A stretch of 27,168 nucleotides of DNA from Nitrospirota bacterium (GCA_013151555.1 JAADIA010000010.1:1-27168), one strand, 5' to 3'; counted from the first letter of the stretch, positions 6,775-15,436 are shown. Notes: generated by a model not told the origin, from the sequence alone. Numbers and translations are program-made.

Positions 6775-8823
6775 CTATGGTGTCTGCGGCTGGGTTTTTC
6801 CCTGCCAGTCATCAGTACGGAAGGGGCTGGCCGGCAGCCCTTCTTCATTAAAGAGATTGCACGTTGGTGAGTTGCCCCAAGCATATCGCACGGCTATCGG
6901 GTCAGGTACCTTGTCGTTCCACACGACAACGGATGGTCCTTCTATCCTAGCCTTAGCCCAGGCGAACTTGCAATCTTTGCCGGCGATGGCAAACCCTTTA
7001 AGGTCCTCACCGTCCTTTGTTACCAGTCCGCTGCCAAGATGCTTGAAGGTAAGACGGATTTCTTTTCCTTCTCTTTTCATGGAAGCGTATATCGGTCCGG
7101 AATAAATAATATCTTTACCATATTCCCGGGCCAGCGCTATCAAAGCTAAACGTTTTCCCACGTCTTGTTTATTACGCGGATGGATATTATTGGCCTCACC
7201 GATATCGATGGTAACGGCCATTCCTGTTTTTGGGACGGTTAAGAGCGTGATGAGCTGGGCTTCTCGCAGTTCCGCCCAGGTACTGTCCTGGGGTTCGGTC
7301 GGGAACGCTTCGGCCGGAATCGGTTTCCCGGGTTGGTGACGAAAGAAATTGGCCAGTTGGACGAAATAGAAGGGGAAGTCTCCTTGTCCCCAACGGGCAC
7401 GCCAATCGCGGATAAGGGCCGGGAAGAGAGTCCGGTAAGCGTAAGCTCTCCCTGTATTGCTCTCTCCCTGATACCAGATTACCCCCCGGATGGGATAGGG
7501 AAGCAACGGATGTATCATTGCGTTAAAGAGGATATTCGGGGGGCGGTAGTTTTTCTGATTCACCAGCATCCGAGGTCGTTTCAGCGTATCGACAATGGTC
7601 TTTACCTCAATGGCGTATTTCCAGTTCCCGGCCAGAGAAAGTTGCTTCCTCTCTTTTCCGCCTCGATAGACCAGGCGTAAATCTTTCGCTTGGCCGACAA
7701 AGCCTCCGCTTTGGCCGAGGTCGGTTAAACGCACCGCAATAACGTTACGACCGGTCTTGAGAATTCCCGGATTGATTATATAATTCCGTTTTACTTTCCA
7801 GGGTTTGATGGTTTCCGGACCAGTGTACCCTACCAGCTTGCCGTTCACATAAGTTACATCGAAATCATCTATCATTCCCAGGCTCAGAATCGGTTTCTCT
7901 CGTTTATTTACATCCGGCAAATAAATAGTCTTCCGGAACCAGATAATGCCGTCGATATCGAGCTTTGCAGAGCTGTCTTCGAGGGTGGAGGGAAGTTTGA
8001 TTTCCGGCCATGTGGAATCGTCAAACTCTGACTTCTGCCAGCCTGCTGCCAGGGTATTCACCTCGGCCCTGGGGAAGGTCTTCTTCATAAATTCGGTGAT
8101 GGATAGAACATACTTTCCCAGCGCTTCTTTGTATTTTTCTTTCGAGAGCACCTGCTTTTGAACGTCTTCCTTCAGGGCGGGGTTTGCTTCCAGTCCCTCG
8201 CGGCTGATCCAGAGCTCAGCCGGGGTTCCTCCCCGAGAAGCATGAATCAGGCCGATCGGAACCTTTAATTCTTCCTGAAGCTTGCGTCCGAAGAAATACG
8301 CTGCTGCAGAAAAATCGGGCACGGTTTGTGGTGAGCAAACAACCCAGTTGCCTACTACATCCGGCTCTTCTTTGGTAGAGGTAAGATAGGGCACTGTAAA
8401 GAGGCGGATATTCGTGTTTTTAGCCGAGGCAATTTCCTGCTCAGCATTAAAAGATCGTTTCAAGTTCATATGCATATTGGATTGTCCGGAAGCGATCCAA
8501 ACATCACCGACCATCACGTTATTGAGGGAGATGGTATTCTTTCCCCGAACCGTCAGTTGGTAAGGTCCGCCGGCCGGGAAGGAGGCAAGAGTTGTTTCCC
8601 AACGGCCGTTATCATCGGCTGTAGCCGTTGCCTTCCGGTCAAGTAAGTTGACGGTTATCCTTTCGCCAGGATCAGCCGTGCCCCAGACGTGGACCGGTTT
8701 CTGGCGTTGCAGGACCATGTTGTCTGAAAAGAGAGCCGGCAGCCTGACATCCGCACTTGCGGTCATGCCGGCCCAGAAATAAATAACTATGCTGATCCAG
8801 AAAATTCGTTTTCGTAGGAACAT
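6775..8823 (-). CDS. Secreted sialate O-acetylesterase-like enzyme (SASA family)
   Basis: This 682-residue protein begins with an N-terminal signal peptide ending near TASA (residues 21-24). The order is an N-terminal beta domain (about 25-105), the esterase motif GQSNM with likely nucleophile Ser115, and a galactose-binding-like jelly-roll insertion at about 260-390 (FDDSTW and DDFDVTYVNGKLVG). The core then resumes with GVIWYQGESN and a late NNIHPRN segment that probably supplies the catalytic His. The layout matches SASA/DUF303 esterases that remove O-acetyl groups from sialic acid or plant polysaccharides. The substrate here is unknown. It is a single gene on the - strand with an AAGGAGG site ahead of its ATG, converging on the M48 gene. 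Confidence 0.92.
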   Translation of the reverse strand: MFLRKRIFWISIVIYFWAGMTASADVRLPALFSDNMVLQRQKPVHVWGTADPGERITVNLLDRKATATADDNGRWETTLASFPAGGPYQLTVRGKNTISLNNVMVGDVWIASGQSNMHMNLKRSFNAEQEIASAKNTNIRLFTVPYLTSTKEEPDVVGNWVVCSPQTVPDFSAAAYFFGRKLQEELKVPIGLIHASRGGTPAELWISREGLEANPALKEDVQKQVLSKEKYKEALGKYVLSITEFMKKTFPRAEVNTLAAGWQKSEFDDSTWPEIKLPSTLEDSSAKLDIDGIIWFRKTIYLPDVNKREKPILSLGMIDDFDVTYVNGKLVGYTGPETIKPWKVKRNYIINPGILKTGRNVIAVRLTDLGQSGGFVGQAKDLRLVYRGGKERKQLSLAGNWKYAIEVKTIVDTLKRPRMLVNQKNYRPPNILFNAMIHPLLPYPIRGVIWYQGESNTGRAYAYRTLFPALIRDWRARWGQGDFPFYFVQLANFFRHQPGKPIPAEAFPTEPQDSTWAELREAQLITLLTVPKTGMAVTIDIGEANNIHPRNKQDVGKRLALIALAREYGKDIIYSGPIYASMKREGKEIRLTFKHLGSGLVTKDGEDLKGFAIAGKDCKFAWAKARIEGPSVVVWNDKVPDPIAVRYAWGNSPTCNLFNEEGLPASPFRTDDWQGKTQPQTP

Positions 8824-8988
8824 TTTATGAGCCTCCTTTTGTATTTAGAACCTGTTTGAGGATGATATCAAAAGCTCTTCTTGTTTTTCCCTTTTTTGCA
8901 AACCAAGGTATCTTGAGAAAAAGCTGATAATAGAATAGCACAAGGCAGGGAAATAGGAAAGGATTCTGGAAGTTAAAAAATAAGAAGA

Positions 8989-9016
8989 TTGCTTGCCGGG
9001 GGGGAGAAAATATGTT
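8989..9016 (+). promoter_or_regulatory. Possible promoter for the DUF6485 gene
   Basis: TTGCTT (8989-8994), 16 bp, then TATGTT (9011-9016), about 57 bases before the small cysteine-rich gene. The hexamers are only fair matches. The rest of the 249-base divergent gap (8824-9072) shows nothing else that I can name. Confidence 0.3.
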
Positions 9017-9072
9017 AAAATCACCACAATAATGGTGGGTTAAAAACCTAAAGAGGAAAGGAGTGAAAATAC

Positions 9073-9267
9073 ATGGAATGTAACCAGGCAGAAAATAAGG
9101 CCAGGTGTAATTGTACCTACGAACCCTGCAGCCGGAAGGGAATTTGCTGCCAGTGTCTTGCTTACCATTTACCCAATAAAGAGCTTCCGGCCTGTGCTTT
9201 TCCTCCCGAAAAGGAAAGAACCTACAATCGTTCCTTCCAGGCTTTTATTGACGCCCATAGTAAATGA
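9073..9267 (+). CDS. Small cysteine-rich protein, DUF6485 type
   Basis: This 64-residue protein has eight Cys in the N-terminal two thirds: a CNCTYEPCSRKGICCQC block, then ELPACAFP. The pattern CNCTYEPCSRKG with a later ELPAC is what I recall for the DUF6485 family, found in anaerobes and of unknown function. The clustered Cys suggest metal binding, as an inference. No signal peptide is seen. AAAGGAGTGA about 7 nt before the ATG is a strong ribosome binding site, so the small gene is credible. It lies 47 nt ahead of rmuC and may be co-transcribed with it. Confidence 0.85.
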   Translation: MECNQAENKARCNCTYEPCSRKGICCQCLAYHLPNKELPACAFPPEKERTYNRSFQAFIDAHSK

Positions 9268-9314
9268 GGGATAACTTGTCTCCGTTTTGCAGCAAGTAAA
9301 AAGGAATTTGGATA

Positions 9315-10421
9315 ATGGGGTTAGAGAATAGCGTCTTATTTTTTTTAGGGGTGCTCTTGATTGTCATCATCCTGGGTGCAGTCGGCATCTGGTTAACCAA
9401 TCGCAGGATTCGGGAACTTAAAGAATCAAGCCGGGATACCCAATCTCTCTCTTTGCTTCAGCAACAGATAGCCAATCTTGAAACTCAGCTAACTACTCGT
9501 TTGAGCCAGATGACCGGTCAGGTAAACGAACGCCTCCGGGAAAACGCGGAGGTGCTCCGGGACACTCATAAAACGATAGGGGAGAGGTTGGATTCTACCA
9601 CCAGTATCGTAGGAGCAGTCCGGAGCAGTTTAGGAAAACTGGAAGAAGCTAACCGGCATCTCTACGAAGTTGGAAAAGATATTGCCAGTCTCCAGGAACT
9701 TCTCCGGGCTCCTACTTTCAGAGGAGAAGTGGGAGAATTCCTTTTAGGTAATCTTCTCAGTCAACTTCTGCCTTCGGAACATTTTACTTTAAAACATGAA
9801 TTCAAGAATGGCGAAGTAGTGGATGCAGTTATTCGTTTGGGGGGGAATCTTGTTCCCATAGATTCCAAATTCCCTTTAGAGAACTTCCGGAAAATGGTAG
9901 AGAACAAGAATGAAGGAGACCGGAAATCTAACCGGAGAAAATTCGTTGCCGATGTTAAGCGGAGAATCAATGAAATAGCACAAAAGTATATCCTTCCCGA
10001 TGAAGGCACTTTTGAGTTTGCTCTCATGTATATCCCGGCTGAGAACGTCTATTATGAGACAATAATCAAAGATGAGTCCCTGGCTGAGGAGCGGGGAATT
10101 TCTTCTTATGCCCTGGCCCGGAAAGTTATTCCGGTTTCCCCCAATAGTCTTTATGCTTATCTACAGGCTATTCTCCTGGGTTTGAAGGGGTTGAAGATTG
10201 AGAAGAACGCTCAGGAGATTATTGCTAACCTGGGACGGTTGAGCACGGATTTATCAAGGTTCAAAGAAGATTTCCAGGTTATGGGAAAACATCTTTCCAA
10301 TACCAGGAACAAATATGAGGAAGCAGAGAAGAGACTGGATAGATTCACCGATAAACTGATTGGGGCAGGAAACTCCTCTCTGCCGGTTTTAGACGAGCCG
10401 GATGGCAATGAAGAAAGATAA
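9315..10421 (+). CDS. rmuC: DNA recombination protein RmuC
   Basis: RmuC proteins limit DNA inversions at short inverted repeats and are thought to be nucleases. This 368-residue copy has one N-terminal membrane helix (about residues 6-26), a long coiled coil (about 30-130, ending near SSLGKLEEANRHL), and a restriction-endonuclease-like core. The core includes GEFLLGNLLSQLLP, VVDAVIRLGGN and PIDSKFPLENF, whose Asp and Asp-X-Lys residues fit the PD-(D/E)XK fold, and FALMYIPAENVYYE. The start is ATG at 9315 with AAAAGGA about 10 nt before. The C-terminal Gly/Asn/Glu-rich tail is short. A promoter for the next leader begins right after its stop. Confidence 0.94.
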   Translation: MGLENSVLFFLGVLLIVIILGAVGIWLTNRRIRELKESSRDTQSLSLLQQQIANLETQLTTRLSQMTGQVNERLRENAEVLRDTHKTIGERLDSTTSIVGAVRSSLGKLEEANRHLYEVGKDIASLQELLRAPTFRGEVGEFLLGNLLSQLLPSEHFTLKHEFKNGEVVDAVIRLGGNLVPIDSKFPLENFRKMVENKNEGDRKSNRRKFVADVKRRINEIAQKYILPDEGTFEFALMYIPAENVYYETIIKDESLAEERGISSYALARKVIPVSPNSLYAYLQAILLGLKGLKIEKNAQEIIANLGRLSTDLSRFKEDFQVMGKHLSNTRNKYEEAEKRLDRFTDKLIGAGNSSLPVLDEPDGNEER

Positions 10422-10437
10422 CTGTTTTCCTGGTTTC

Positions 10438-10466
10438 TTGACCTTTTTATATCCGTGTGATAGAAT
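10438..10466 (+). promoter_or_regulatory. Sigma-70 promoter for the argH leader
   Basis: TTGACC (10438-10443), a 17-bp spacer, then TAGAAT (10461-10466). Both hexamers match the consensus in five of six positions with ideal spacing. The predicted transcription start, near 10473, lies just ahead of the hairpin repeat, so the repeat would be transcribed as the argH 5' leader. Confidence 0.6.
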
Positions 10467-10472
10467 TTGTTA

Positions 10473-10601
10473 AAATTGGGATGTCCCGCTTCGTAGGATA
10501 TGCGAAAATTCTTTTCAATAATTTTTGGCATACTCAGCGGGATAATTCGCACTGATCATTTATGTTCACACTTCGTACTCCATAAAGGATGTGCTCATTA
10601 A
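10473..10601 (+). promoter_or_regulatory. Structured leader of argH, third locus of the two-hairpin repeat
   Basis: The first hairpin has outer arms TCCCGCT (10484-10490) and AGCGGGA (10536-10542), and inside them TATGC and AAAATT paired with GCATA and AATTTT. The second, 10549-10594, has base GCAC/GTGC, a TG bulge on the 5' side and a 10-bp upper stem with one mismatch; its loop is 16 nt instead of 3. TCATTA follows, as at the hflX and LysM loci. The ATG at 10602 has no ribosome binding site after the hairpin. The only candidate, AAAGGAT (10584-10590), lies in the 3' arm of the second hairpin, so folding would hide it. This suggests translational control, which is an inference. Confidence 0.65.
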
Positions 10602-11951
10602 ATGAAGCTTTGGCAGAAAGGTTATAAACTGGATAAAGAGGTAGAGAAATTCACGGTAGGAGACGACTACCTCCTGGATAGAGAACTGATTGAAGCTGAT
10701 GTCCTGGGTAGTCTCGCTCATGCCGAGATGCTGGTTTCCCTGAAGATTCTCACGGCGGGAGAGTTCAAGAAGCTGAGAAAGGTTCTCCTGGAGATTCTTC
10801 TCCTCCGGGAAGAAGAAAAGTTTACTATCTCTGCCCGGGACGAAGATGTCCACACGGCCGTTGAAAATTACCTGACTAAAAAATTAGGGGATCTGGGCAA
10901 GAAAATTCATACTGCCCGCTCCCGTAACGATCAGGTCATCGTTGACCTGAGAATTTATGCTAAAGGAAAACTGTTAGAGCTTGAAGAGTCCCTTCTGGAC
11001 TTTTGCCGGACCCTCCGGAGATTCTGCCGGGAGAACAAGAATGTTCCTATGCCCGGTTATACCCATTGCCGGAAAGCTATGCCATCTTCAGTATCTTTAT
11101 GGGCGGGGGCTTTCCTGGAATCTTTACTTGATGATTTATTCCTCTTGAAGTCCGCTTACGAGATAAATAACCAATGCCCCCTCGGTTCCGCTGCCGGTTA
11201 TGGAGTTCCTTTAAATATCGACCGCCAGCTTACCTCCGACCTTTTAGGGTTTAAAAAAGTCCAGAATAATGTCCTTTATGTCAATAACAGCCGGGGAAAG
11301 ATAGAATCTATCATTCTTTCTGCTTTGTCCCAGGTCATGCTTGATTTAAGTAAATTAGCCGAGGATTTAATCCTTTTTACCCGGGAGGAATTTAATTATT
11401 TTGCTCTTCCCGATGAATTTTGTCCCGGTTCGAGTATTATGCCTCAAAAAAAGAATCCCGGGCCTTTGGAGATCGTGAGAGGGAAATCGAACGTGGTAGT
11501 CTCTTATCTCTTCCAGGTGCTCAATGTTATAAACGGTCTTCCCTCCGGGTATAATCAAGACTTTCAACTTACCAAAGGTCCTCTTCTTAAAGGACTGGAG
11601 ATTACGAATTCATCTTTGCAAGTATCTGCCCTGATCATCTCCGGGTTAAAAGTGAATAAGGAAAGTTTAAAGAAATCCTTTCCTCCGGAGATCTTTGCTA
11701 CCGATGAAGCCTACAAATTGGTAAAGGAAGGAATGCCTTTCCGGGACGCTTATCGCCGGGTAGCTAAAGACAGCAAACGTTCCCAAACCCTAACTCCGGG
11801 GAAGATTATCTCATCCCGGAAACATCTGGGAGCTTCCGGGAACTTAGGGCTGGAAAAGGTTGAGAAAAGGATAAAGGAGGAACTGAAAATTTTAAAGAAG
11901 GAAAAAGATGCCTTCGAAAAGAAGAAGAGGCGTCTCACCAAAACTGCCTGA
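10602..11951 (+). CDS. argH: Argininosuccinate lyase
   Basis: ArgH splits argininosuccinate into arginine and fumarate, the last step of arginine synthesis. At 449 residues it has normal length. Motifs of the fumarase/aspartase superfamily are present: EDVHTAVE at 81-88, HTARSRNDQ at 103-111, PGYTH with catalytic His155, and GSSIMPQKKNPG at 276-287, the flexible loop with the catalytic Ser. GYTHCRKAMP differs from the usual GYTHLQ.AQP but keeps the His. The C-terminus is Lys-rich. No argG or other arginine gene is near. It is driven by its own promoter and structured leader, and the HD-GYP gene follows 74 nt later. Confidence 0.95.
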   Translation: MKLWQKGYKLDKEVEKFTVGDDYLLDRELIEADVLGSLAHAEMLVSLKILTAGEFKKLRKVLLEILLLREEEKFTISARDEDVHTAVENYLTKKLGDLGKKIHTARSRNDQVIVDLRIYAKGKLLELEESLLDFCRTLRRFCRENKNVPMPGYTHCRKAMPSSVSLWAGAFLESLLDDLFLLKSAYEINNQCPLGSAAGYGVPLNIDRQLTSDLLGFKKVQNNVLYVNNSRGKIESIILSALSQVMLDLSKLAEDLILFTREEFNYFALPDEFCPGSSIMPQKKNPGPLEIVRGKSNVVVSYLFQVLNVINGLPSGYNQDFQLTKGPLLKGLEITNSSLQVSALIISGLKVNKESLKKSFPPEIFATDEAYKLVKEGMPFRDAYRRVAKDSKRSQTLTPGKIISSRKHLGASGNLGLEKVEKRIKEELKILKKEKDAFEKKKRRLTKTA

Positions 11952-12025
11952 AGAAGAAGGATGAAACAGAAAGTTCTGTAACCACAGATTATCATAAGAG
12001 TAAAATTTGAAATTGAAAGAGAACA

Positions 12026-13225
12026 ATGAATAAGCAACATCCCCGTATCGATCTTAATAATCTGGTTACCTCTTTGTCTGCGGCTCTCGATTTGGAACAT
12101 GTAAATATAACGGAACATTCTCAGAGGGTAGCTTACATTGCTCTTCATATCGGTGACGTTTGTGGCCTCCGGGATAAAGATAGGCAGAATCTTTTCTTCT
12201 CTGCTCTCCTCCATGATATAGGCATTTCTTCTTTAAAGGAGAAGCTGGCCGTTCGGGAACTGGACTGGATTCTCGATCCCCAACATGGCGAGAGGGGAAG
12301 TGAAATGTTGGCTGTCTTTCCTCCTTTTGAAGAGATAGCCGAGATCGTTAGATATCATCATGAGAAATGGAAAAATCTTAAACAAAAGAAATTAAAGTTC
12401 CCCTTCAATCAAACTCTGGCCAACTTGATTTGTCTATCCGACCGGGTCGAGCTTTCTATTGACAGAAGAGCGGATATCCTCTCTCAGCGGGAAAAAATCG
12501 TAGAGAAAATCTTGCCGCTGACAGAAGACTTTATCAATCCGGAACTTATCGAATGTTTTAAAAAGGTAGCGGAGAAAGAATCTTTCTGGTTTGACCTTTG
12601 GTCGCCTTATCTTCCTGCCTCTCTGCGGGATTTCGGTCATAGCCGGACTCTCTTTGTCGATATGGCGGATTTGAAGAAGGTCGTAAGTATCTTCTCCGGG
12701 ATAGTAGATAATAAAAGCAGGTTTACCGAGGAACACTCGGTGGAAGTAGCCAGAATTATTACTAAGGTGGCGGAGAAGATGAACTTCTCCGGTTATAACC
12801 GCGACTTGATAGAGATAGCCGGACACTTGCATGATTTAGGGAAATTGTCTGTTCCCGATGCGATCCTGAATAAACCGGCCCGGCTCACCCCGGCGGAATT
12901 TAATGTAATCAAACGCCATCCTTATTTCACTTATCAAATTTTAAACATGATCGAAGGCTTTGAAAACATTCGGGACTGGGCCGGGCTTCACCACGAAAAG
13001 CTTAACGGAAAAGGATATCCGTTTCGTCTCAATAGCTATCATCTCAGTCTGGGGACACGCATATTGGCCGTCACCGAGATTTATCAGGCACTTAACCAGG
13101 ACCGGCCTTACCGACCGGCCATGCCCCGAAAAGAGATCTGGAAGATACTTGATGGAGAAGTAAAAAATAAAGCTATCGATGGCGAGGTTGTTAAGATACT
13201 GAAGGAGATAGCAGACCAATTATAA
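12026..13225 (+). CDS. Tandem HD-domain protein with C-terminal HD-GYP
   Basis: This 399-residue cytoplasmic protein has two HD-type domains. The first (about 27-145) has His31, His63-Asp64 and a HHEKW motif but no GYP. The second (about 233-395) has His237, His269-Asp270 and HHEKLNGKGYP at 322-332, the HD-GYP signature, then QDRPYRP. HD-GYP enzymes hydrolyse cyclic di-GMP, or in some cases other cyclic dinucleotides. Near residue 351 the usual Asp of the A-D-(I/V)-(F/Y) motif is Glu (AVTEIYQAL), which may alter metal binding. There is no receiver or sensor domain; the first HD domain may be a regulatory module. The start ATG has a weak upstream GAAAGAGAA. Confidence 0.88.
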   Translation: MNKQHPRIDLNNLVTSLSAALDLEHVNITEHSQRVAYIALHIGDVCGLRDKDRQNLFFSALLHDIGISSLKEKLAVRELDWILDPQHGERGSEMLAVFPPFEEIAEIVRYHHEKWKNLKQKKLKFPFNQTLANLICLSDRVELSIDRRADILSQREKIVEKILPLTEDFINPELIECFKKVAEKESFWFDLWSPYLPASLRDFGHSRTLFVDMADLKKVVSIFSGIVDNKSRFTEEHSVEVARIITKVAEKMNFSGYNRDLIEIAGHLHDLGKLSVPDAILNKPARLTPAEFNVIKRHPYFTYQILNMIEGFENIRDWAGLHHEKLNGKGYPFRLNSYHLSLGTRILAVTEIYQALNQDRPYRPAMPRKEIWKILDGEVKNKAIDGEVVKILKEIADQL

Positions 13226-13298
13226 GTTTCAATCAAGCAGCAACTATTAAAACTTTTTCAGGTTCCTCTGCGAACATTCCATTTTGACATCGTTGGTC

Positions 13299-14045
13299 CT
13301 ATTCCTGTTCCTCTAATAATTTTTTGAGTCTTTGGGGGTAATTAGTCGTTATAGCCGCTATTCCCATTTTCAAGGCCTTCTGCAACTCTTTCTCTTCGTT
13401 TACCGTCCAGACATCTGTTGCAAATCCATAGCTATGACAATCTTTTAATAAAGCAGGAGTTAGATTGCAAAATATCATATCAATCATATTGATATTTTTT
13501 GCCAGGAGTTCCTTAAGATATTCCCGTTCAAGAAAACTTGCAATGAAAGTAACCGGTATAAAAGGATTCTGTCTCCTTATTTGCGCTATGCTTTCAATGA
13601 AGAAAGAACCACAAACAACCTGGTCCGTCATCTCGTATCGTTGAATTAAATCCAGCAGTTTTTTCTCTATGCCGGACTGTTTTATTTCTATCCTTAGTTT
13701 AATTTGTTTCTTTGTCAATTCAAAGACTTCCTGCAGGGTAGGCACCTTTTCCTTTTCAAAAGAAGGCGAAAACCATTTGCCGGCGCTGTATTTCTTTATC
13801 TCTTTCAGGCTATGTTGGCAGACATTTCCTTTTCCTTCCGTTGTCCTGTCCAGCATACTGTCATGAATCACTACAAGCTCACCATCCCGGCTAGCCTGGA
13901 TATCCAACTCTATGAAGTCCACTCCTAACTCCATAGCCTTACGAAAAGCAATAAGGGTGTTCTCGGGATAAAGCGAGCTTATTCCCCGATGAGCTACAAT
14001 TAAGGTATTTTTCGGCATTCTTTGTTTATCCACACTTTCCGGCAT
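13299..14045 (-). CDS. Glycerophosphodiester phosphodiesterase
   Basis: GDPD enzymes hydrolyse glycerophosphodiesters to glycerol 3-phosphate and an alcohol. This 248-residue protein has AHRG (His19-Arg20), PENT, ELDIQ (Glu46, Asp48) and HDSMLDRTTEGKG (His61), then RIEIK, the standard metal and substrate residues of the TIM-barrel GDPD family. No signal peptide is seen, so it is a cytoplasmic UgpQ-like type. Its ATG overlaps the stop of the upstream sugar-binding lipoprotein gene (TAATG), so translation is coupled. An internal Met at residue 10 is a less likely start. The coupling suggests that the binding protein captures a glycerophosphodiester or related compound. Confidence 0.93.
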   Translation of the reverse strand: MPESVDKQRMPKNTLIVAHRGISSLYPENTLIAFRKAMELGVDFIELDIQASRDGELVVIHDSMLDRTTEGKGNVCQHSLKEIKKYSAGKWFSPSFEKEKVPTLQEVFELTKKQIKLRIEIKQSGIEKKLLDLIQRYEMTDQVVCGSFFIESIAQIRRQNPFIPVTFIASFLEREYLKELLAKNINMIDMIFCNLTPALLKDCHSYGFATDVWTVNEEKELQKALKMGIAAITTNYPQRLKKLLEEQE

Positions 14046-15349
14046 TAAGGAATATCCCGCCGTTTTTCTTCCTTTAAAAGATTATTTAATTTATTTTCTA
14101 TCAACTGCAATACTTTTTCAGCAGGAGTATTGCCAATAGTAAACTTTTCCAAGGTTTCATTCATTATCTGGTCTTGTTCCAGAAAAGGAATATTCGGATT
14201 TACTATAGTGCAATAATAACTTTTTGCCTGTGACAAGGACTTGAGCATAGCTTTTTTAGCTTTCTCCGGCCGGTCGGGATCCTTCAGATAATAATCCATG
14301 GCCTCTCCCCGGGAACGAATGGGGAGAGAGTCTCCTACTTTTACCAGGAACTTTATTCTCTCCGGCTTGGTCATAAACTTAGCCAGTTCATAAGCTAATC
14401 TTGGATGTTTACTACCATTCCAAACACTCATGGATAAATAGACTAAACCAATAAATCTTTCTTTCCCTTCTCGTTTGGGGATAAGAGTAGCATCCCAATC
14501 CAGCTTTTCCGTCCCTTTGGTTTTAAAGATTGCTACTTCCCAGCTGCTGCCCCAGTACATAGCGGCTCTTCCCATAATGAAGGGTTCCCGGCCTCCCTGG
14601 TCTCTTCTCTCTAAAGGAGTAGGAGCAACTTTATATTTGGCATAAAAATCTTTCCAGAAGTTTAAGGCTTCTTTTGCCTCCGGGTTATTGATAACACACT
14701 TTGTCTTGTCCTCATTCCATATCTTGCCTCCGCTATGCAAGATAAGAGCGGGCCATTTTGTGCTCGTTATAGCACCGTATTGAATAATCCTGCCCTTCTC
14801 ATCTCTTATGGTAAGTTTTTGGGATGCCGCTAAAAAATCTTTCAGAGTCCAGGTTTCATCAGGATAAGTCAATCCTTTTTCATCAAAGAGCTTCTTGTTA
14901 TAATAAAGAATATCGACATTACAATTTCCTGGTAGGGCATAGAGCTTACCATCCCAGAAATGAGATTTTATTAAAATCGGATAGATATCCTTAAAGTATT
15001 CTTTATCTTTTTCATACCAATCGGTTAAATCCATCAGACTATTTTTAGAGATATAAGTACTTAAATCCGGGATAAAGAACATGTCCGGAGCAGTCTTACC
15101 GGCAATCTGGGTTAAGAGTTTGTTATCATACCTTAACCGTACTATGGGTTCATACCTGACGGTTACATCAGGATGTTCCTCTGTGAATTTATTAGATTCT
15201 TCTTTTCTGAATTTATTATAAACAGGATAGCTATAACCGGACCAGCGCAGGACAATCTTCTTTTCTTTTCCCGGCTTGTTTGAACAAGCAGTAGTAAATA
15301 AACTAAGCAGGATTACCAATCCTAACATTTTGAACAATAGCCTTGTCAT
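14045..15349 (-). CDS. ABC transporter substrate-binding lipoprotein (family 1, sugar type)
   Basis: This 434-residue exported lipoprotein has a signal peptide ending in FTTAC (Cys22). The mature part is a type 1 extracellular solute-binding protein: early IVLRWSGYSYPVY, then a TAPDMFFIPD segment, LYALPGNCNVDILYYNKKLFDEKGL, and RAAMYWGSSWEV. These are the usual landmarks of the UgpB/MalE-like group. The ATG has AAGGAGAT about 6 nt upstream. It is first in a two-gene - strand operon with a GDPD. No permease or ATP-binding gene is in the window, so those must lie elsewhere. The ligand is unknown; UgpB-like glycerophosphodiester binding is suggested only by the neighbour. Confidence 0.9.
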   Translation of the reverse strand: MTRLLFKMLGLVILLSLFTTACSNKPGKEKKIVLRWSGYSYPVYNKFRKEESNKFTEEHPDVTVRYEPIVRLRYDNKLLTQIAGKTAPDMFFIPDLSTYISKNSLMDLTDWYEKDKEYFKDIYPILIKSHFWDGKLYALPGNCNVDILYYNKKLFDEKGLTYPDETWTLKDFLAASQKLTIRDEKGRIIQYGAITSTKWPALILHSGGKIWNEDKTKCVINNPEAKEALNFWKDFYAKYKVAPTPLERRDQGGREPFIMGRAAMYWGSSWEVAIFKTKGTEKLDWDATLIPKREGKERFIGLVYLSMSVWNGSKHPRLAYELAKFMTKPERIKFLVKVGDSLPIRSRGEAMDYYLKDPDRPEKAKKAMLKSLSQAKSYYCTIVNPNIPFLEQDQIMNETLEKFTIGNTPAEKVLQLIENKLNNLLKEEKRRDIP

Positions 15350-15436
15350 CTAAATCTCCTTATTTTTCTGGATAATACTGTTAAATTTAACCATGGAAAT
15401 ACAAATTAGCCGGGGAAACAACAAAAACATAGATTC

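Noticed and set aside
8995-9004. The G-run before the DUF6485 gene as a regulatory quadruplex
   Set aside because: It is a single run of G and cannot make a four-tract quadruplex by itself.
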